Made by a program: the position numbers and the translations under genes. DNA of 64,000 nt from Ruminococcus albus AD2013 (GTDB taxonomy: Bacteria; Bacillota; Clostridia; Oscillospirales; Ruminococcaceae): positions 3,162,001 to 3,226,000 of the forward strand of contig NZ_JAGS01000001.1 in the NCBI RefSeq assembly GCF_000526775.1, in the 5' to 3' direction. Position 1 is the first letter of the stretch. Each line of letters opens with the position of its first letter. Below are positions 59,781 to 64,000 of the stretch, in pieces. Under the pieces are notes generated by a model, which searched no databases, was not told the origin of the DNA, and was given only the letters and a program-made list of their open reading frames with translations.

Positions 59781-60160
59781 TGGATAAAAGAATAATAATT
59801 GCGGCGCTGTCGGCGGCGGTGATACTCACCGCCTGCGGCAAGGCTCCCGATAAAGATCAGGGAGAAAGTGCCGCGCCGAATGAAGCAGCATAGCTGAGGA
59901 GAGCAGTGAATCTGATGAAAGCTCCGCCCGCAGGGCAGTCTCTTATCGACTGGAGTACCCTTGATATCAACGGTATCCCGTGGATACGCAGAGAGTATAC
60001 TCTCGATACGTCGGCTTTCGGAGTTGACTCCAGGATCTTGCAGTATACGGGCTTCAACGGGTATACCGAAGTGAATGTCTGCTTTACGATAACCGAAACA
60101 AGTGTATCGGATATCGACAACGACCTGCGTGACCTTATGTGGTCGGTGCAGTTTGAATAG
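59780..60160 (+). pseudogene. Broken lipoprotein gene
   Basis: The frame starts on the last base of the AICAR transformylase stop (TAATG) with a lipoprotein signal (MDKRIIIAALSAAVILTACG, Cys ~19) but stops at TAG 59891-59893 after 37 codons. The same frame then continues open to 60160 (GQSLIDWSTLDINGIPWIR ... LRDLMWSVQFE). Between about 59893 and 59930 a neighbouring frame encodes AEESSESDESSA, an acidic linker like those of the lipoproteins downstream. This pattern suggests two compensating frameshifts in what was one secreted lipoprotein. Sequencing error is possible. Confidence 0.65.
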
Positions 60161-60170
60161 CGGTAAGACC

Positions 60171-60352
60171 GCACAGTAAGGAAATTATGCGCATGACGCA
60201 TAGTAAGGAAAGTAAGTAACCGACATAAAGTATCCCCATACCACCAACGATCGATATACAATGTATCATCGGCGGAGATATGGGAGATCGTTATGCCGTT
60301 ACAAATAAAATTTCAGCCGGAGAGTCCGGCGGCATGAATGGAGTAATGTAAA
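60171..60352 (+). promoter_or_regulatory. Three-hairpin leader of small lipoprotein, copy 1
   Basis: Three short hairpins precede the lipoprotein gene at 60353: GCGGT/ACCGC followed by GCACAGTA (from ~60160), ATGCG/CGCAT (~60187-60201) and GCCGGA/TCCGGC (~60317-60331). An extra ~85 bases with CCCATA/TATGGG lies between the second and third. The same order is found before the next gene with changed but still paired bases. No sigma-type promoter is clear. Confidence 0.5.
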
Positions 60353-60586
60353 ATGAACAAGAAAATCGGTATGGTAATGGTGATCGCAGCTGCTGTTGCA
60401 GCAATGACAATGGCTTCCTGCGGCAAGAAGGCAGAGGAAAAGGCTAACGATTCCAAGCCTGCAGCACAGGCTGTTTCCGGTGATGTTGTAGTGACCGATG
60501 ATGAGACTACTGATGCTGATGATGAAACCACTACCGAGGAAGAAACAGTTACCGCAGAGGAGACTGTTGAATCAGCAGCTGAATAA
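60353..60586 (+). CDS. Small acidic lipoprotein, copy 1
   Basis: A 77-residue predicted lipoprotein: signal with MASCGKK (Cys ~23) and then a ~50-residue tail made almost only of Glu, Asp, Thr, Ala and Val (DETTDADDETTTEEETVTAE). The tail has no fold I recognise and may be disordered. It is a close paralogue of the next gene. A surface or periphery role is inferred only from the signal. The ribosome site is GGAG about 10 bases upstream. Confidence 0.8.
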   Translation: MNKKIGMVMVIAAAVAAMTMASCGKKAEEKANDSKPAAQAVSGDVVVTDDETTDADDETTTEEETVTAEETVESAAE

Positions 60587-60598
60587 GTTCAACTTAAA

Positions 60599-60644
60599 TA
60601 CGGAAGATACCGACAACGCTATGATGTTGTCGGTAAAGTCCGTA
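60599..60644 (+). other. Two-tier intergenic hairpin
   Basis: Outer stem TACGGA (60599-60604) / TCCGTA (60639-60644) encloses a perfect inner stem ACCGACAAC (60609-60617) / GTTGTCGGT (60626-60634). No T-run follows, so it is not a standard terminator. It stands between the two small lipoprotein genes, just before the second leader. Confidence 0.6.
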
Positions 60645-60747
60645 TAGCGGCAATGACCGCACAGTATGTAAAAAAATGCGCAGTTGCGCATTTATCAGGA
60701 AAGTAAAATTTAGCCGGGATATCGGCACATGAATGGAGAAGTTTAAA
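60645..60747 (+). promoter_or_regulatory. Three-hairpin leader of small lipoprotein, copy 2
   Basis: Same order as copy 1: GCGG/CCGC then GCACAGTA (~60646-60668), ATGCGCA/TGCGCAT (~60677-60692), AGGAAAGTAA, and GCCG/CGGC (~60713-60726), then CATGAATGGAG as ribosome site. HP2 is longer and HP3 shorter than in copy 1. Confidence 0.5.
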
Positions 60748-60993
60748 ATGAATAAGGTATTTACAAAGGTAATGATCATCGCTGCAGCCGTAGCTGCTAT
60801 GTCTCTGACCGCTTGCGGCAAGAAGGAAGAGGAGAAGGCTAACGATTCCAAGCCTGCTGCACAGGCTGTTGTTTCTGACGATGTTGTAACAGATGATGAA
60901 ACTACTGATGCTGACGACGAGACTACTACCGAGGAAGAAACTGTGACCGCTGAGGAGACTCTCGAGAACGCAGAGGTCGTTGAGGCAGAATAA
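60748..60993 (+). CDS. Small acidic lipoprotein, copy 2
   Basis: An 81-residue lipoprotein paralogous to the previous gene: signal ending LTACGKK (Cys ~23), then EEEKANDSKPAAQAV and the same Asp/Glu/Thr-rich tail. Start at ATG 60748, aligned with copy 1 and with GGAG upstream; an ATG at 60733 overlaps the ribosome site. The pair plus leaders arose by tandem duplication. Confidence 0.8.
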   Translation: MNKVFTKVMIIAAAVAAMSLTACGKKEEEKANDSKPAAQAVVSDDVVTDDETTDADDETTTEEETVTAEETLENAEVVEAE

Positions 60994-61027
60994 ACTCATA
61001 ATATTTTGACAGAAGTGTGGTTTTGAA

Positions 61028-61774
61028 ATGAAAAAGATCGCTATCGCTGCTATGGCAGCAGTCGTGGCTGTCAGTCTTGCTGCCTGCGGCGGCAAGGAAA
61101 GCAAGGACGGATCGGGCAAAAAGGACAGCAGTTCGGGGGCGGCAGGTGCGCCTGCGGGCAATACTCCCGGTATAGTCATTATTGACCCGAATGAGGGCGC
61201 TCCTGCGGCTGACAATACCGCGGCGGCTGAAAACTCCGAGGCGGAAGCTGAAGACAAAACGGTCATCGAGATCAAGGATCCCGAAGCTGCCGATACATTA
61301 TCTTCGGCGGCGGAAAAGAAGAAAAAGGAAACCAAGCCCGTTTTTACCGTAAAGGCTGACGATAAAAAGTGGGAGACCACTCAGGATTCTGCTTCTTCAA
61401 CGTCGATAGTATATAAGAGCGATGATATCGCTGATGCAAAGGACAACTGCTCGATAATGATAAATTCCCGCGTGGTTGAAACTATTGCGGATATGACCCT
61501 CAGCGATGTGGCTGATGCAGTGATAGATTCCAAGGGGCTGAAAGATCAGATCGAGATCACCGACCGCGGCGATACCAAGGTCGGGGGACACGCGGCTTAT
61601 ACTGTCAGCGGAGTATATTCCGTTGACGGCATATCCTTCGATCTGGATATCAGCATACTTGCCGAGGACACCGCTGTCCTTGAAGTATGGGTCATCTCAT
61701 ACGATCAGTGTACCGCAGCAATGCGGAACAACTTCAATGAAGTTTTAAAGACCATACGTTTCTCAAAGACCTGA
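61028..61774 (+). CDS. Lipoprotein with C-terminal domain of unknown function
   Basis: A 248-residue lipoprotein: signal with LAACGGK (Cys ~20), a low-complexity Ser/Gly/Ala/Glu linker to ~residue 105, and a ~140-residue domain (PVFTVKADDKKWETTQDS ... FNEVLKTIRFS) with alternating polar/hydrophobic strands. I do not recognise the domain; it resembles other clostridial lipoproteins that end in a LKTIRF-type motif. The remnant at 59780-60160 may be a relative. The ribosome site is weak. It lies 25 bases before purD and may be cotranscribed. Confidence 0.8.
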   Translation: MKKIAIAAMAAVVAVSLAACGGKESKDGSGKKDSSSGAAGAPAGNTPGIVIIDPNEGAPAADNTAAAENSEAEAEDKTVIEIKDPEAADTLSSAAEKKKKETKPVFTVKADDKKWETTQDSASSTSIVYKSDDIADAKDNCSIMINSRVVETIADMTLSDVADAVIDSKGLKDQIEITDRGDTKVGGHAAYTVSGVYSVDGISFDLDISILAEDTAVLEVWVISYDQCTAAMRNNFNEVLKTIRFSKT

Positions 61775-61798
61775 TAAATTCATAAAGGAGTGTTTTAA

Positions 61799-63154
61799 AT
61801 GAAAATACTTGTAGTCGGCGGCGGCGGACGCGAGCACGCTATAATCGCTAAGCTTGCACAGTCCCCTAAAGCTGAAAAGATCTACTGCACCCCCGGCAAC
61901 GGCGGTATATCCGCAATGGCTGAGTGCTTTGACGTTGGTGCTACCGATGTTGACGGTGTTGTTGCACTGGCTAAAAAGCTGGCTGTCGATCTTGTAGTAG
62001 TAGCACCCGACGATCCGCTGGTACTGGGCATGGTAGACGCTTTGCAGGCTGAGGGCTTCAAGACCTTCGGACCTAAAAAGGCAGCCGCTATAATCGAGGG
62101 TTCAAAGGTATTCTCCAAGGAACTGATGAAGAAATACTCTATCCCCACTGCGGGCTACGAGGTATTCAAGGACAGCGAGTCTGCTATAGCTTACGTTAAG
62201 CAGCAGAACACTTATCCCGCTGTTATAAAGGCTGACGGTCTTGCACTGGGCAAGGGCGTTATACTTGCGCAGAACGAGGAAGAAGCTGTAACAGCTATCA
62301 AGGAAATGATAGATGATAAAAAGTTCGGCGACAGCAGTTCCACTATCGTCGTTGAAGAGTATCTCACAGGCCCCGAGGTATCTGTACTCAGCTTCACAGA
62401 CGGCAAAACTGTCGTTCCTATGATATCCTCCATGGATCACAAGAGAGCACTCGATAACGATGAGGGTCTCAACACAGGCGGAATGGGCACTGTATCTCCT
62501 AACCCCTACTACACCGAAGCAATAGCTAAGGAGTGTATGGAGAAGATATTCCTGCCTACCATCAATGCCATGAATTCCGAGGGCAGAACTTTTGAGGGCT
62601 GTCTGTATTTCGGACTTATGCTCACTCCCAAGGGACCCAAGGTCATCGAGTACAACTGCCGTTTCGGCGACCCCGAAACACAGGTAGTTCTGCCTATGCT
62701 GAAAACAGATCTCGTTGACATCATGGAAGCTATCTATGACCATAAGCTCAGCAAACTCAACGTTGAATGGGCAGAGGGCAGCTGTGCCTGTGTTATAATG
62801 GCAAGCGGCGGATACCCCCTCTCTTACCCCAAGGGAATCGAGATCAAGGGTCTTGACGCTAAGGGACAGGTCGAGGGCGCTCAGGTCTTCCATGCGGGAA
62901 CAAAGCTTGCTGACGGCAAGTTCCTCACCAGCGGCGGACGTGTTCTCGGCGTTACCGCAAAGGGTCTTACCCTGAATTCGGCTCTTGAAAAAGCATATCA
63001 GGGCGTTGAAAAGATCACCTTCGAGGGCGCACACTTCCGTAAGGATATCGGTCAGCGCGCACTGAAAGCACTCGATAGCGACCCCCTCCACCTCGGCTAT
63101 AAAGACGATATGGAGGACTACATCGAAGAAAACGGCGTTTATCTCCGTCAGTGA
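61799..63154 (+). CDS. purD: Phosphoribosylamine-glycine ligase
   Basis: A 451-residue ATP-grasp enzyme joining glycine to phosphoribosylamine. N-terminal KILVVGGGGREHAIIAKLA, PGNGGIS, the ATP-grasp segment VIKADGLALGKGVILA (~residue 142), SMDHKRALDNDEGLNTGGMG (~220), and VIEYNCRFGDPETQVVLPML (~285). About 20 extra residues at the C-terminus (HLGYKDDMEDYIEENG) compared with many PurD proteins. AAAGGAG precedes the ATG. The product of the upstream PurF-like enzyme is its substrate. Confidence 0.96.
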   Translation: MKILVVGGGGREHAIIAKLAQSPKAEKIYCTPGNGGISAMAECFDVGATDVDGVVALAKKLAVDLVVVAPDDPLVLGMVDALQAEGFKTFGPKKAAAIIEGSKVFSKELMKKYSIPTAGYEVFKDSESAIAYVKQQNTYPAVIKADGLALGKGVILAQNEEEAVTAIKEMIDDKKFGDSSSTIVVEEYLTGPEVSVLSFTDGKTVVPMISSMDHKRALDNDEGLNTGGMGTVSPNPYYTEAIAKECMEKIFLPTINAMNSEGRTFEGCLYFGLMLTPKGPKVIEYNCRFGDPETQVVLPMLKTDLVDIMEAIYDHKLSKLNVEWAEGSCACVIMASGGYPLSYPKGIEIKGLDAKGQVEGAQVFHAGTKLADGKFLTSGGRVLGVTAKGLTLNSALEKAYQGVEKITFEGAHFRKDIGQRALKALDSDPLHLGYKDDMEDYIEENGVYLRQ

Positions 63155-63161
63155 TTGATGA

Positions 63162-63425
63162 TTTAACTTACGAACTGCGAGGTTGATTGGGGGAAAAACC
63201 TTTTGAAAAAGGGTTATTCCCCCAAACCCCTTTTCCTAAAACTTTTTACTTAGGTAAGCGGGGGATAGCTATTCTAAAATAGAAAACAAAATGCGGGGGA
63301 TAGCTGTACTTTTAAAGTACGGCTATCCCCCGCTTACCTATATAAAAGTCTTTGGAAAGGAGTCTGAGGGAGAACCTTTCATCAGAAAGGTTTCCCTCAG
63401 TGAATCCCGCAGTCCGTAAGTTAAA
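63162..63425. mobile_element. MITE-like inverted-repeat element
   Basis: The whole gap between purD and the next gene is a ~264-bp element bounded by 18-bp terminal inverted repeats with one mismatch (63162-63179, TTTAACTTACGAACTGCG; 63408-63425). Inside are a left hairpin (~63189-63224, GGGGGAA/TTCCCCC), a central inverted repeat with ~20-base arms (63251-63270, AGGTAAGCGGGGGATAGCT, and its complement starting ~63331), a second GCGGGGGATAGCT copy near 63294, and a right hairpin (~63364-63400, CTGAGGGA/TCCCTCAG). It encodes no protein. No target duplication is obvious. It may serve as a bidirectional terminator. Confidence 0.7.
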
Positions 63426-63432
63426 CTATCGA

Positions 63433-64000
63433 TCAGATAGCCGCAAATGCCTGCTTCAGATCGTCCAGTATATCCTCAACGTTTTCAAGACCAACGGAGA
63501 ATCTTATCATACCTCCGTCGATGCCTGCGGCTACCAGCTGTTCCTCGGTAAGCTGTCTGTGTGTAGCAGAAGCGGGGTGCAGTACGCAGGTACGGATATC
63601 TGCAACGTGAACTTCGTTGGAAGCCAGTTTCAGGCTGTCCATGAACTTGACAGCAACAGGTCTGCCGCCCTTGATGGAGAAGCTGATAACGCCCGAAGCA
63701 CCCAGAGGCAGATACTTCTGTACCAGAGGATAGTACTTGTTGCCCTCCAGACCGGGATAGAACACGCTCTCAACCTTGTCGTTATTGTTCAGGTACTCAG
63801 CTACAATCTTAGCATTCTCAACATACTGCTTCATACGTACAGGCAGTGTTTCCAGACCGAGGTTCAGCAGGAAAGAGGAGTTAGCCGCAGGGTAGCAGCC
63901 GAAGTCTCTCATCAGCTGCATACGAGCCTTTACGATGAAAGGTGCAAAAGGATACTTCTCGGTGTAGATAGTGCCGTGATAGCTCTCATCGGGTTCAGTC
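63433..64000 (-). CDS. O-acetylhomoserine sulfhydrylase / Cys-Met metabolism PLP enzyme (5' part outside)
   Basis: The frame runs from beyond the right edge to the stop at 63433; about 188 C-terminal residues are seen. ESYHGTIYTEKYPFAPF, MRDFGCYPAANSSFLLNLGLETLPVR, ESVFYPGLEGNKYYPL and the C-terminal TCVLHPASATHRQLTEEQL, then GMIRFSVGLENVEDILDDL are characteristic of the MetY branch of the Cys/Met-metabolism PLP family (homocysteine synthesis from O-acetylhomoserine and sulfide). Cystathionine gamma-synthase is the alternative. The PLP lysine lies just outside or at the edge. Confidence 0.88.
   Translation of the reverse strand, partial: TEPDESYHGTIYTEKYPFAPFIVKARMQLMRDFGCYPAANSSFLLNLGLETLPVRMKQYVENAKIVAEYLNNNDKVESVFYPGLEGNKYYPLVQKYLPLGASGVISFSIKGGRPVAVKFMDSLKLASNEVHVADIRTCVLHPASATHRQLTEEQLVAAGIDGGMIRFSVGLENVEDILDDLKQAFAAI

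Noticed and set aside
63294..63349. Repeated GCGGGGGATAGCT units as a possible CRISPR fragment
   Set aside because: Only two direct copies and one inverted copy within a symmetrical hairpin element; there are no regular spacers and no cas genes.

Overview
This window looks like a chromosomal segment of a cellulolytic, Ruminococcus-like Clostridium (Oscillospiraceae). Three secreted proteins end in type I dockerins, glycogen is made from ADP-glucose by GlgC/GlgD/GlgA/GlgB, there is an intracellular GH51 arabinofuranosidase, and almost every promoter I can read is a textbook SigA site with a 17-base spacer. Three sporulation-related proteins (SpoIIE, a lone SpoVAC, a CotH-type kinase) also fit a clostridial lineage. 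I found no tRNA, rRNA, CRISPR array, transposase or prophage.

Layout. 1-10.3 kb: a LysR regulator (cut by the left edge), a YfhO membrane protein, two tandem cyclophilin lipoproteins with duplicated promoters, a dockerin protein with repeated modules, and the ribosome GTPase TypA/BipA. 10.3-16 kb: a divergent zinc-ribbon/XRE pair, then two paralogous dockerin proteins that share a ~508-bp almost identical 3' end and a conserved, apparently structured 5' leader; then spoVAC. 16-17.2 kb: a gene-free AT-rich tract made of four degenerate copies of one non-coding repeat. 17.2-22 kb: an envelope-stress type group, PadR-DUF1700-DUF4097-CPBP protease-(small ORF)-flavodoxin-like reductase-PspC-PspC, driven by a consensus promoter that lies inside a perfect 12-bp inverted repeat. 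22-28.7 kb: cell-surface polymer genes (LicD-like, TagF-like, IspD/TarI-like), a DUF2974 hydrolase and a polyprenyl-phosphate sugar transferase.

28.9-42.2 kb: alpha-glucan and arabinose metabolism: malQ, a CotH lipoprotein, an AraC regulator coupled to a putative nuclease-fold protein, divergent GH51 arabinofuranosidase, then glgB-glgC-glgD-(unknown)-glgA read leftwards. 42.3-46.1 kb: spoIIE-like gene, rsmA and a small ORF. 46.1-63.2 kb: a dispersed de novo purine region: a structured RNA with its own terminator, purE, a HAD phosphatase, a purF homologue, purM, six small genes, purN, an archaeal-type IMP cyclohydrolase (purO-like), five small genes, a stand-alone AICAR transformylase, a group of small lipoproteins and purD. 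The two last steps of IMP synthesis, normally fused as PurH, are therefore on two proteins. The window ends with a MITE-like hairpin element and the 3' part of an O-acetylhomoserine sulfhydrylase gene.

The observations I find most worth following are: the purF homologue whose glutaminase domain lacks the catalytic Cys and several other active-site residues; the paired structured leaders of the dockerin genes; the rod-like RNA before purE; the duplicated three-hairpin leaders of two tiny acidic lipoproteins; the four-copy non-coding repeat; and the inverted-repeat element after purD.
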